Part shown: positions 17,451 to 26,707 of the stretch, piece by piece | How positions within the stretch are numbered: position 1 is the stretch's first letter | How the letters are laid out: each line of letters opens with the position of its first letter | Notes under the pieces: generated by a model | Seen by the model: only the letters and a program-made list of their open reading frames with translations | Database searches by the model: none | Told to the model about the DNA's origin: nothing | From: Myxococcales bacterium | GTDB lineage: Bacteria; Myxococcota_A; Polyangia; Palsa-1104 | Direction: 5' to 3' | NCBI GenBank assembly: GCA_003170275.1 | Contig: PNAM01000058.1 | Coordinates: forward strand, 1 to 64,000 | Length of the DNA: 64,000 bases | Made by a program: the position numbers and the translations under genes

Positions 17451-18358
17451 CGGCGCCCCTTGTTGCGCCACGCGCCGTTGAGAAACTCGATCAGCACCGC
17501 CGACGGCGCGCGCGAGGTGTCGACCAGGTGGTACTCCACGTCGCCCTCTTCGAGCCCGCGCCGATAGCCCTCGATGAAGCGCCCCATCTCGGCCAGGTAC
17601 GCCTTGCGCACCTCGGCCGGCTCGGCCAACAGCTTGCGCGGGTCTTCCATCGACTCGAACACGGTCGTGCCTTCGAACGGCAGCGTCAGCTCGTCGCGAT
17701 CGAGCAGGTGGAACACCACCACGTCGTGCTTGCGCGCGCGCAGCCCGCGCAATAGATGGCGCGCCTCGTTGCGCCGGTCTTCGTCGCCTCCTTCCTCGAG
17801 CAGATCGGACAGCACCACGATCAGCGATCGCCGCTGCGCGACCTCCGAGACGTACTGCAGCCCGCGCGCCAGATCGGTGCGCCCGTCGGCGCCCAGCCCC
17901 TCGAACGCCTGCAGCAGATCCGCCAGGTGCCCGCCCCGCGAGCGCGGCGGCATGTAGCCCTTGAGCCGCTCGCCGAACGCGATCATCCCCACCTGGTCCT
18001 GCTGCCGGAGCAGGAGGTACGCGAGCGATCCGCCCAGCATGCGCGCGTACTCGAGCTTGGACACGCCGTCGCCGCGATAGCCCATCGACGCCGACGTGTC
18101 GATCAAGAGGTACGCGCGCAGCTCGGTCTCTTCCTCGAAGCGCTTGACGTAGTACTTGTCGAACTTGCCGTACGCCTTCCAGTCGATGTGCTTGATCTCG
18201 TCGCCCGCCGAGTACTCCTTGTGCTCGGCGAACTCGACCGACGCGCCGTGGTGCGGCGAGCGGTGCATGCCTGCCAGCGCGCCCTCGACCACCGTGCGCG
18301 CGCGCAGCTCGAGGTTGGCGAGCCGCGCCAGCGCCAGCGGGTCGAGCAGCTGCGCCAC
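17447..18358 (-). CDS. DUF58 domain protein (VWA-like)
   Basis: A 303-residue cytoplasmic protein with the DUF58 signature GDEIKHIDWKAYGKFDKYYV followed by KRFEEETEL, and a VWA-like MIDAS (LLIDTSASMGY). DUF58 proteins are near-universal neighbours of MoxR ATPases, and the pair is thought to act as a chaperone or insertase for metal-dependent complexes. The start is GTG at 18358, two bases from the MoxR stop codon; its own stop overlaps batA. All three genes are clearly one transcript. Confidence 0.9.
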   Translation of the reverse strand: MAQLLDPLALARLANLELRARTVVEGALAGMHRSPHHGASVEFAEHKEYSAGDEIKHIDWKAYGKFDKYYVKRFEEETELRAYLLIDTSASMGYRGDGVSKLEYARMLGGSLAYLLLRQQDQVGMIAFGERLKGYMPPRSRGGHLADLLQAFEGLGADGRTDLARGLQYVSEVAQRRSLIVVLSDLLEEGGDEDRRNEARHLLRGLRARKHDVVVFHLLDRDELTLPFEGTTVFESMEDPRKLLAEPAEVRKAYLAEMGRFIEGYRRGLEEGDVEYHLVDTSRAPSAVLIEFLNGAWRNKGRR

Positions 18359-18359
18359 G

Positions 18360-19454
<1,095 letters not shown>

Positions 19455-19489
19455 TGTGCCACAGTTCCTCTCGATCGCATGGGCGGCAT

Positions 19490-20020
19490 CTACGGGCGCA
19501 CGTAACGAAACTCACCGTGGTACAGGCGCGTGACCCGGGACCCGCGCTTGCGCGTGCCCTCGATCTCGACGCGATGCGCGCCGGCCTTGAGACCCGCGAA
19601 CAGCGTGCGCAGCACCTCGCCGTACGGCACCAGGCGCGCCTGCGCCTCCGACGGCAGCGCGCGATCGTAGGTCTGCTCCCACGCCCGTTTCCCGTCGATG
19701 GTGATCACGTCGATCAGCTCGCCGGGCCGGTTGGCGCCCAGCGCGTCGGGCAGGTAGCAGCGGCCCCAGATCGCCTCGCCCGCCTCGAACGAATCGCGCG
19801 TGGGCGTCCCGGGCGGCGCCCGCTCGGCCAGCTCGCGCGTCGAGAACAGGCAGTTCGCCCAGCGCGCCCCGGTGCGCTTCTCCTCGAGCACGATGCGCAG
19901 CGGCGGCGGCGCATCCACCGCGTGAGAGATATGCACTAGCGGGTGCGGCCGCGCCAGCGCCAGCGACGGCCCGATCGCGAGGGTCGCGAAGAAAACTAGG
20001 GTCCGCCGAGCGCTCGACAC
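19490..20020 (-). CDS. Secreted protein of unknown function in the Bat-like operon
   Basis: A 176-residue protein with a signal peptide ([19 protein letters not shown]). The mature part is a predicted beta-rich domain with conserved-looking pieces such as [33 protein letters not shown] and a C-terminal [16 protein letters not shown] do not recognise a family. The GTG at 20020 is chosen because it sits directly before the signal peptide; it lies 25 nt inside the end of the upstream metallopeptidase gene, implying coupling. Two cysteines could form one disulfide. Confidence 0.65.
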   Translation of the reverse strand: MSSARRTLVFFATLAIGPSLALARPHPLVHISHAVDAPPPLRIVLEEKRTGARWANCLFSTRELAERAPPGTPTRDSFEAGEAIWGRCYLPDALGANRPGELIDVITIDGKRAWEQTYDRALPSEAQARLVPYGEVLRTLFAGLKAGAHRVEIEGTRKRGSRVTRLYHGEFRYVRP

Positions 20021-21576
20021 GCCGCCGCCTCCCGCTCGAGCTCCACGCCGCCCTTCTGACGGTAGATCGTCTCGAGCCCGCAATGCAGCGCCGGATCGAA
20101 CGGGCTGATCGAGACGGCTGCGAGCAGGTAGGCCTCGGCCTTGCCCAGATCGCCGCGCTTCATCCATCCCTCGCCGAGCGTCGCGTTCGGCCCCGCCTGA
20201 TCCGGATACAGCTCGAGCGCCGGCTCGGCCGTCTTGATCGCGCGCTCGGCGTCGCCGAGCTCGAGGTAGGTGCGCGCGAGCTTGTTGGCCACCTGCGCGT
20301 TGCCCGGACCGATCAACACCTGCGCTTTTTCGTACTCGATCGCCGCCGCCTTGAGCCGGTGCCGCACGCGCATCATGCCGCCGAGCCGCGCCAGCTTGCG
20401 CGCCTTCTCCTCGGCGATCTCGCCGGTGTCGTCCTCACTGACTTCTTTTTGGGCCTCGGTCTGCTTGCCACTCTTCTTGAACTTGAGCGCCACCGGCACG
20501 AGGCCGGGCCGCGCCTTGAGCTTGCGTCCGTGCAGCCAGCTGCGCCAATCCTTCTGGAACTGATCGAACGGCTTGCCCACCGCCGCCGCCACCGCCTGCG
20601 CGTCGCTCTTGCCGTCGCGCATCGCCGCGATGATCTTGCGAATGCCCTCCCAACCGATCTGCCCCGACAGGTACTCCACCACCATGTACACCTCGGCGAA
20701 CGCGAGCGCGGTGTCCTCCTGCGACGGCAGCTTGGCCATCGACGGGTGCATCTGCTCGAAGGTGATCAGGTGCTTGCGTGCAAGCGCAGTGGCCAGGAGG
20801 TGCTCCATGGTCGGCGTCAGCCCGCCGCCCGACTGCGCCGTGCGCCAGCGTCGCTCCTCGAACTTGGCCAGGCCCTCGTGCAGCCAGATCGGCACCGTGT
20901 TGCGCGAGGTGCGCGAGATGATGAAGTGCGTGTACTCGTGCGTCAGCGTGTCGATCCACGGATAGCCGTGGATGAGCGCGCGCGGCGAGACGATCATCAG
21001 CCGGTTGAACTTGCACAGCGCGATGGTCCCCGAGGTCTCGATCTCCTTGAGCGTCAGCGTCGAGACCTTGGCCAGATCCGAGACCTCGGGAAAGATCTCC
21101 ACGCGCACCGGCTCGGCCGGCCGGTCGCCAAAGTCCTCGCCCAGCGCCGCGTACGCGCGCTCGAGCGCGTCGAGCGCGTAGGGTGCGAGCAGCGCGTCCT
21201 TGCCCGGCGCGTACTGGATGATGAAGTGCTTGCCGCGCGTCGACTGAAAGCCGCGCGTCGCCTCGCCGGTGGCGTCCACCAGATCGCGCAGCCCGCGGAT
21301 CTCTTCGCCCAGCTCGCCGGTGGACTGCTTGGCGGCCGCTTCTTTGAGCCGCTCGAGCGCGCCCGCATAGTCGCCGTGCAGGAACTTCAAGTTCCCATCG
21401 AGAAACGCCACGTCGGCATCGTGCGGGCGCGCCTTGACCAGCGCCTCGACCTCTTTGTCCGCCTCGTCGATGCGCCATTCGTTGAGCAGGCGATAGGCGT
21501 GCTCAGCCTTGGACGCGAACGCGTTGGAGCACGTGAACGTCAACGTGAGCGCAAACGTGAACGCAGATCGCGTCAC
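19996..21576 (-). CDS. Secreted MA-type metallopeptidase with TPR repeats
   Basis: A 526-residue protein with a signal peptide (residues 1-21) and N-terminal TPR-like repeats (about 25-85). A zincin domain carries HEYTH at 213-217 and a downstream glutamate in WLHEGLAKFEERRW (Glu234) as the probable third zinc ligand, the arrangement of gluzincin/peptidase MA-like proteins. Further TPRs occupy about 395-515. It would act in the periplasm. Its ATG overlaps the stop of the DUF4175-like gene by 4 nt. A periplasmic peptidase within a MoxR/DUF58/BatA operon suggests envelope quality control, which is inference. Confidence 0.82.
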   Translation of the reverse strand: MTRSAFTFALTLTFTCSNAFASKAEHAYRLLNEWRIDEADKEVEALVKARPHDADVAFLDGNLKFLHGDYAGALERLKEAAAKQSTGELGEEIRGLRDLVDATGEATRGFQSTRGKHFIIQYAPGKDALLAPYALDALERAYAALGEDFGDRPAEPVRVEIFPEVSDLAKVSTLTLKEIETSGTIALCKFNRLMIVSPRALIHGYPWIDTLTHEYTHFIISRTSRNTVPIWLHEGLAKFEERRWRTAQSGGGLTPTMEHLLATALARKHLITFEQMHPSMAKLPSQEDTALAFAEVYMVVEYLSGQIGWEGIRKIIAAMRDGKSDAQAVAAAVGKPFDQFQKDWRSWLHGRKLKARPGLVPVALKFKKSGKQTEAQKEVSEDDTGEIAEEKARKLARLGGMMRVRHRLKAAAIEYEKAQVLIGPGNAQVANKLARTYLELGDAERAIKTAEPALELYPDQAGPNATLGEGWMKRGDLGKAEAYLLAAVSISPFDPALHCGLETIYRQKGGVELEREAAACRALGGP

Positions 21577-24500
21577 TTCACCAGCTCTTCGTAGTAGCGC
21601 TTCACCTGCTCGCGATACTCGGGCGGCGCGGCGCGCTTCATCGCCTCGAGCAGATCCTGCCGGAACTCTTTGGGCGCCTTGTACTCGTCGGCGCCCGGAA
21701 TCTTCACCGGCTCCTTGTCCATCCGCCCGCCCGCCTGCTGCTCTTTCGGCCGCCGCTCGCGCTGCAGCTGCTCTTTCATCTTGGCCAGCTTCTCCAGCGC
21801 CTGCGATTCCTCGCCCTGTGCGTCGCGCGCGTCGCGTTTCTTCAGCTCACCCTCGGCTCGCTCCATGTGCTGCCCGGCGTCCTTCAAGCCGTCCTGTAGC
21901 TGCGACGGCAGCTGCATCGGCTTGCCGTCCTGGCCGGTCTTCTTGTCCAGGTCGTGTCCCATCTCGATCGCGCGCCGTTTGGCCGCCTGCTGCCGCTCGG
22001 CCAGGTTGGCCATCTTCTTCTGATCCTCCGCGCTCATCAGCTCGCCCGGCTTGGGCAGCGCCTTGTCGATCTGCTCGGCGAGCTGGCGCGCCACCTCCGC
22101 TCCCTCCGTGACGTGCTCGCGCGCCCGCTTGGCGCCCGGCCGCGGCCCACGCCACGCGCGCGCCTCTTCGTCCTTCAGGTCGGCCTTCATCCCCTCGAGC
22201 CCCTGGTTGGCCTGCCGCGCCATGCCGCGCGCCTCGTCGAGGTCGCCGCCCTGGAGCATCTTGTCGAGATCGTCGACGCGCTGCTTGACCCGCCCGAGCT
22301 CCTCCTGATCGTACGGCGACAGCGCGCGCGGCTCGACCTCGGACAGGTGCTTCTTGAGCTGCGCCACCTGTTCGCGCGCGTGCTTGACGAACGGCTGGAT
22401 CTTGTCGCGCATCTGCTTCTGCGCCTCGGCGCGGGTGCGCTTCTGCACCTCTTCGGTCTCGCTCTTGAGCTGCTGTTCGTCGTGCTGCAGATCGGTCACC
22501 TTGTCCTCGAGCTCGGCCATCGCCTTCTCTTCGGCCGAGAAGCGCTCGCGCCGGAACCCCTTCAGATCGCCCTCCATCGAAGCCATCATCTTGTCCAGCG
22601 ACGAGGACATCTTCTCCAGCTCGGCCATCGCCGACTCCACGTCGCCCTTGGCGAGCAGGTCGCGGATCTTGTCCAGTCGATCCTGCAGGTCGTTCTTGCC
22701 CATCGCCTCGGCGTTGAGGCACTGATCGGGCAGCTCGGCGGCCAGCTTGGACGCCTTGTCGCGCAGCTCGGCCAGCTTGCGCTCGAGCTCGCGCAGCTCG
22801 CGCTCGATCTCCTTGCGCACCGAATCCGAGCGCGTCTTCTTGTACTGCTCCATGAGCTGCTTGAGCCGATCGCGCGCCTGCGCCATCTCGTCGCCCACGT
22901 GCAGCAGCTCCTCGAGCCGTTGCCGCCCGAGCAGATCGTCGAGCGCCACCACGTCGCGCTCGAGCTCCGGCACGTGCCGCACATTGACCGCGTCGAGCCC
23001 GCGGCCGTGCAGCGGGCTCTTGCGGCGCCGATCGCGCAGCTCCGACAGCAGCACCTCTTCGTCCTTGGTCAGCTTGCCGAGCCGCCCGTGCATTTCGCGC
23101 AGCTCCCGCTTGGTGTCGGTCGAGCCCTGGCGGTCCGCGTCCATCGACTGCTCGACCTTGGCCAGCGACGCGAGCAGCGCCTCGGCCTGGGCGTGCAGCT
23201 TGTTGTACGCGTCGACCAGCTCGCCGTCCTCGGCTCTCTTCACCTCGAGCCGATCGGCGAGCAGCGTGGCCGCCTGCTCGAGCAGCTGCCCCTGTTCGGC
23301 TAGAGCCGCCTCGTGCTTCTCGCGCGGCGAGTACATCGACAGGTAGTAGGTGCGCGACGTGCCGACGTTGGGCCCCGACACGTCGTCGTTGTCCTTGGCC
23401 TCGAGGTGATACGCCACGCGCACGCCCGGCTTGAGCTCCAGCTCGCCCAGGTCCCACTCGAACTTGCCCGAGGCCGCGCGATCGCCCTTCACCGCCGGCC
23501 GCACCACGCGCCGCGCCTCCGGCTCGACGCCGATGCGCCACACCAGCTCGAGATCGCCCACGCCATAGTCGTCGTCGACGGAGTAGGCGAGCTCGACCCG
23601 CCGCGGACCGGCCACCTCGAGCGAATCGGCCGGCGCGTACAGATCGACGCGCGGCGCGCGGTCGGGCTCGAGATCGATGCGGTGCGCGTCCGGCTCGCGC
23701 ACGCGCCTGCCCGCGCCCTCGAGCACGAAGCGATAGCCGCCCGGCGTCTTGGCCACGAAGCTGGCGAACAGCGCGTTGCCCGACTTCACCTCGACGGCGC
23801 GCTGCTCCTTGGCCTCGCCGGGCTTGCCGGTTTGGCCGTCCTCCTCGAGGAGCAGCCGCGCCTCGCGGGTCGGGATCAGCGCGCGCGCCTCGATGTTCAC
23901 CTCGGTGCCCGGCAGCGCCAGCACCTGCCCCGACGAGCCGGGGATCACGCGCGGCGGAAGGCCGGTGTACGCCGGGTAGCGCAGCTCGAGCTTGAGGTCG
24001 CCAACGATCGGTTCCTCGGCGGTCGTGAAGTGATCGTCGTGCGAGGTCGAGAACGCAGACAGGCCGCGCTCGAGCCCCCCCGGCCACGCGAACAGCGCCA
24101 GCGCCCAGCCGAGCCCGACGGCGCCCAGCCCGAGCGCGCTGCGCCGCCGCAAGCGCCGCATGTCCACCAGGCCGCGCGGCTCGACCGCCGAGAGTCGCTC
24201 GGCGACGCCGCGCCGCAGCGCCAGCACCAGCTCGGCCGACAGCACCGGGTTGACCTCCAGCTCGGGCAGCTCGCGGCCCAGCTCGACGGCCGACAGCACG
24301 TCGCCCGCCACCTGCGGCACGCGCACGCCGACGAAGCGCGCGACCGAATCATCGGAGCGCCAGCGCTGCTTGCCGCGCCGCACGATCATCCCCGCGGCGA
24401 CCAACGCGACCAGCGCCGCCAGCGCGCCGAGTGGCCGCCAGGCGCTGGACGGTCCCACCACCGCGGCGACCATTAATAGGAACAGCGCGACGCCGCCCAC

Positions 24501-24599
24501 TGCGCCCGCCCACGCCGCCACTCCACCCAGCGTCTGGCGTCGTTCCAGGCGCGACCGCACCGCCGCCAGGAACACCTCCGGGGACGCAGAATCGCTCAT
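21573..24599 (-). CDS. DUF4175-like membrane protein with long coiled coil
   Basis: A 1008-residue protein. Two N-terminal membrane helices (about residues 22-45 and 50-68) and a third near 140 are followed by a beta-rich exported region (about 170-440). A very long, highly charged coiled coil fills the remaining 550 residues, rich in Lys/Glu/Gln/Asp (for example DEEVLLSELRDRRRKS). This layout matches DUF4175/TIGR02302-type proteins that accompany MoxR/VWA operons. The start at 24599 (MSDSASPEVF) is chosen over an upstream in-frame codon because the upstream residues would overlap a promoter and are not protein-like. It is the first gene of the operon that ends with batA. Confidence 0.7.
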   Translation of the reverse strand: MSDSASPEVFLAAVRSRLERRQTLGGVAAWAGAVGGVALFLLMVAAVVGPSSAWRPLGALAALVALVAAGMIVRRGKQRWRSDDSVARFVGVRVPQVAGDVLSAVELGRELPELEVNPVLSAELVLALRRGVAERLSAVEPRGLVDMRRLRRRSALGLGAVGLGWALALFAWPGGLERGLSAFSTSHDDHFTTAEEPIVGDLKLELRYPAYTGLPPRVIPGSSGQVLALPGTEVNIEARALIPTREARLLLEEDGQTGKPGEAKEQRAVEVKSGNALFASFVAKTPGGYRFVLEGAGRRVREPDAHRIDLEPDRAPRVDLYAPADSLEVAGPRRVELAYSVDDDYGVGDLELVWRIGVEPEARRVVRPAVKGDRAASGKFEWDLGELELKPGVRVAYHLEAKDNDDVSGPNVGTSRTYYLSMYSPREKHEAALAEQGQLLEQAATLLADRLEVKRAEDGELVDAYNKLHAQAEALLASLAKVEQSMDADRQGSTDTKRELREMHGRLGKLTKDEEVLLSELRDRRRKSPLHGRGLDAVNVRHVPELERDVVALDDLLGRQRLEELLHVGDEMAQARDRLKQLMEQYKKTRSDSVRKEIERELRELERKLAELRDKASKLAAELPDQCLNAEAMGKNDLQDRLDKIRDLLAKGDVESAMAELEKMSSSLDKMMASMEGDLKGFRRERFSAEEKAMAELEDKVTDLQHDEQQLKSETEEVQKRTRAEAQKQMRDKIQPFVKHAREQVAQLKKHLSEVEPRALSPYDQEELGRVKQRVDDLDKMLQGGDLDEARGMARQANQGLEGMKADLKDEEARAWRGPRPGAKRAREHVTEGAEVARQLAEQIDKALPKPGELMSAEDQKKMANLAERQQAAKRRAIEMGHDLDKKTGQDGKPMQLPSQLQDGLKDAGQHMERAEGELKKRDARDAQGEESQALEKLAKMKEQLQRERRPKEQQAGGRMDKEPVKIPGADEYKAPKEFRQDLLEAMKRAAPPEYREQVKRYYEELVK

Positions 24600-24709
24600 G
24601 GAACCCAAATCATTGATCCCGCACACCCGCCATGCAAGCTGGTCCCTCGAGCGACCGGCCTCCCAAGTGTTGAGAACGCTTGCCGGACCCGAAAGATCGA
24701 AAAAAACAG

Positions 24710-24737
24710 TTGCAGCCCAGGTTAAGTTTTGCATAAT
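24710..24737 (+). promoter_or_regulatory. Sigma70-like promoter upstream of the ECF sigma gene
   Basis: TTGCAG (24710-24715) and CATAAT (24732-24737) are separated by 16 nt in an AT-rich island of this otherwise GC-rich 296-nt spacer (24600-24895), pointing towards the sigma-factor gene. The spacer also holds the inverted repeat at 24760-24783, but no gene or tRNA. The distance to the start codon leaves an untranslated leader of about 150 nt. Confidence 0.5.
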
Positions 24738-24759
24738 AGCTGTTGGGCGGTGGCTGCTT

Positions 24760-24783
24760 CCGGTGTACTCCCCCCAACACCGG
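24760..24783. promoter_or_regulatory. Inverted repeat in the leader of the ECF sigma gene
   Basis: CCGGTGT (24760-24766) and ACACCGG (24777-24783) form perfect 7-bp arms around a 10-nt C-rich loop, about 25 nt downstream of the proposed -10 box. It lies where an operator or an attenuating hairpin would sit. No T-run follows, so it is not a classical terminator. Confidence 0.4.
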
Positions 24784-24895
24784 AGGATTGTGTCACCGCC
24801 TCTTTAATTTCCCCTCCTTTTCGGCTCAAACCCCTGAATAATCGCCTCTACTTCTCGTCAATCCAGACAGAGAGAGGCAGACGGAAACCACGGCC

Positions 24896-25483
24896 GTGGA
24901 CCCAGACGAACGAAAGCTCGTCGAAGACGCGCGCCGCGGAGATCCCACCGCGTTCCGCGAGCTGGTCAAACGGAACCAGCGGCGGGCGTACGCCGTGTGC
25001 CTCGGAATGGTGCATGACCCCGACGACGCCAAAGACATCTGCCAGGACGCCTTCGTCAAGGTTCACAAGAACCTCGCCACCTTCGAGGGTGACGCGCAGT
25101 TCTTCACCTGGCTGTACAGGATCCTCATGAACCTGTGCATCGACCACCTGCGCAAGCGGCGCGGCGAGCGCGTCGAGTTCGACGACGAGCGGGCCGACGC
25201 GGAGGCCAGCGACGACACCGGCATCTCGCCCCGGCGCACCGGCTTCGACCCGCAGCGCGCGCTCGCCGACAAGGAGCTGCGCGGTCAGCTCCGTGCGGCG
25301 CTGGCGAAGCTCCCGGCCGTGCACCGGACGGTGTTGTTGATGCGCGAAGTGGAGGGGCTTTCGTACCAGGAAATGGCCGATCAGACCGGCTGTTCGATCG
25401 GGACCATCATGTCGCGGCTGTTTCACGCTCGAAAGAAAATGCAAAAGTTGTTGTTGGACGCCGCCGATTCCGGGAAGAATTGA
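24896..25483 (+). CDS. ECF RNA polymerase sigma factor
   Basis: A 195-residue extracytoplasmic-function sigma factor. Region 2 (about 20-90) shows FRELVKRNQRRAYAVCLGMV, DPDDAKDICQDAFVKVHKNL and FFTWLYRILMNLCIDHLRKR. Region 4 (about 130-185) shows LPAVHRTVLLMREVEGLSYQ and the helix-turn-helix ADQTGCSIGTIMSRLFHARK. A 25-residue acidic linker separates them. Start GTG at 24896. It is followed after 11 nt by a gene with the layout of its anti-sigma factor, so it probably senses an envelope signal. Confidence 0.93.
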   Translation: MDPDERKLVEDARRGDPTAFRELVKRNQRRAYAVCLGMVHDPDDAKDICQDAFVKVHKNLATFEGDAQFFTWLYRILMNLCIDHLRKRRGERVEFDDERADAEASDDTGISPRRTGFDPQRALADKELRGQLRAALAKLPAVHRTVLLMREVEGLSYQEMADQTGCSIGTIMSRLFHARKKMQKLLLDAADSGKN

Positions 25484-25494
25484 GGAAAGGACTT

Positions 25495-25968
25495 ATGGGC
25501 AAGCCACAGGACGATCTGCTGCAGCGCTACTTCGACGACGAGCTCGGCGCGGAGGCGCGCGCCGCGTTCGAAGCGGCGATGACCGACGAAGATCGCGAGC
25601 GGTTGGCGGCGCTGGCCGAGATGCGCGCGCTGCTGGTCTCGACGCTCGACGCCGAGGCGGCCGACGTGGACATCCTGGCGGGCGTCGAGCGCAAGCTCGG
25701 CTTGCCGAAGAAAAAGAAGGCGGCGGTGCGCGGCTGGCGCGATCGCGTCCGCGGGCGTACCTTCCTGGGCACCTCGGCGGGGCTGCTGATGGCGGCGGCG
25801 GCGGCGTTTCTCTTCATGCTCGGGCCGTGGCAAGCTGAGCACCCGACCAACAACTGCGACGTCGAGCATCTCGAGGTGTCGGGCTCGACGGCGACGGTGC
25901 TGACGGTGAACGACGTCGCGCACACCGGCGACTCGACCACCATCATCTGGACCACGGAGGAAGATTGA
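25495..25968 (+). CDS. Membrane anti-sigma factor-like protein
   Basis: A 157-residue protein with the layout of a single-pass anti-sigma factor. The cytoplasmic N-terminal domain begins KPQDDLLQRYFDDELGAEAR, typical of zinc-less anti-sigma/zf-HC2-like N-termini. A basic segment (KKKKAAVRGWRDRVRGR) precedes one membrane helix (about 100-120), and a short periplasmic tail contains one cysteine. No H-x3-C-x2-C zinc motif is visible, so it is a ZAS-less type. A strong Shine-Dalgarno (gaggaaagg) precedes the ATG, and the stop overlaps the next gene (ATGA). Confidence 0.78.
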   Translation: MGKPQDDLLQRYFDDELGAEARAAFEAAMTDEDRERLAALAEMRALLVSTLDAEAADVDILAGVERKLGLPKKKKAAVRGWRDRVRGRTFLGTSAGLLMAAAAAFLFMLGPWQAEHPTNNCDVEHLEVSGSTATVLTVNDVAHTGDSTTIIWTTEED

Positions 25969-26453
25969 TGCGAACGGCGTTGCAGCGGTCGGCCTGCCTG
26001 GCCCTGGGGATTGCCCTGGGGCTCGTCGCACGTCCCGCGCGCGCCGGAGAGCCGCACGCCATCTGCTACGTCCGCATGATCCAGGCCTCGCATGAAGGCT
26101 CGGGAATCGACCCCAAGATCACGCGCCTTCGCCCCTATCTCGAGAAGGCGCCGTTCACCGCCTGGAAGAAGTTCACGCTGCTCGACGAAAAGGACATGAC
26201 CGTCGCGCCGAGCACCACCGATCGCTTCACACTGCCGAACGGCAAGCAGGCCTCGCTCACCTACGTCGACCACGTCTTCACCCCCGAGGGCAAGCACCGG
26301 CTGCGCTTGCGGCTGGAGATCTCCGACGGGGAGAAGAAGATCTTGAACACCACTTTCGTACTCGACGAGGGCGGGGTGGTGCTACAGGCGGGTCAGAAGC
26401 ATGGGAACGGGACCTTGATCCTCGGCTTCAGCTGCGACATTCCGAACGACTAA
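25968..26453 (+). CDS. Secreted protein cotranscribed with the sigma/anti-sigma pair
   Basis: A 161-residue protein with a signal peptide (about 26 residues ending ARA) and a compact mature domain of about 135 residues: HAICYVRMIQASHEG, ITRLRPYLEKAPFTAWKKFT, then beta-strand-like runs (SLTYVDHVFTPEGKHRLRLR, TLILGFSCDIPND). Two cysteines could pair. No family is recognised. Overlap with the anti-sigma gene implies a three-gene unit, so this may be the periplasmic sensor or an effector of the regulon. Confidence 0.65.
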   Translation: MRTALQRSACLALGIALGLVARPARAGEPHAICYVRMIQASHEGSGIDPKITRLRPYLEKAPFTAWKKFTLLDEKDMTVAPSTTDRFTLPNGKQASLTYVDHVFTPEGKHRLRLRLEISDGEKKILNTTFVLDEGGVVLQAGQKHGNGTLILGFSCDIPND

Positions 26454-26537
26454 TCAGCGCATCAAGAAGAACAGCCCGAGCACGCCGCACACCAGCATCA
26501 CCACCGCCGCCATCTGGAGCTTCGCCGAATCGGTCAT
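26454..26537 (-). CDS. Possible tiny single-helix membrane protein
   Basis: The minus strand encodes 27 residues, MTDSAKLQMAAVVMLVCGVL followed by GLFFLMR, a short polar head plus one hydrophobic helix. The same frame is open to an ATG at 26600, giving 48 residues with an acidic head (DSAEEQRAMTDSAK). Either start is possible and neither has a clear Shine-Dalgarno. The TGA begins one base after the stop of the convergent secreted-protein gene. Small membrane peptides of this type are often real but cannot be proven by eye. Confidence 0.35.
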   Translation of the reverse strand: MTDSAKLQMAAVVMLVCGVLGLFFLMR

Positions 26538-26707
26538 CGCGCGCTGCTCTTCAGCAGAATCGGTGCCACCTGTTTCGCAACGCGTTACTGTAAGCAGCAT
26601 AATTATCCATGTACGATTCGTCAGCGCTCTCACATTCGCGTTCGCGCGCGGGTGGCGGGACTAGTGGCCATGGGGTGTCGCAAGGTCGTACACTAGCGAG
26701 CGGAGCC

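Noticed and set aside
15369..17567. A 732-residue open frame on the plus strand opposite batA
   Set aside because: The minus strand encodes BatA with VWA and membrane motifs; the plus-strand product is low-complexity Arg/Gln/Leu sequence without domains.
20083..24476. Several long plus-strand frames opposite the metallopeptidase and DUF4175-like genes
   Set aside because: All mirror the coiled-coil and TPR codons of the minus-strand genes and have the biased composition of shadow frames.
26588..26602. CATAAT near 26597 as a kinase promoter
   Set aside because: No acceptable -35 hexamer at 16-18 nt, and it lies inside the possible small membrane-protein frame.
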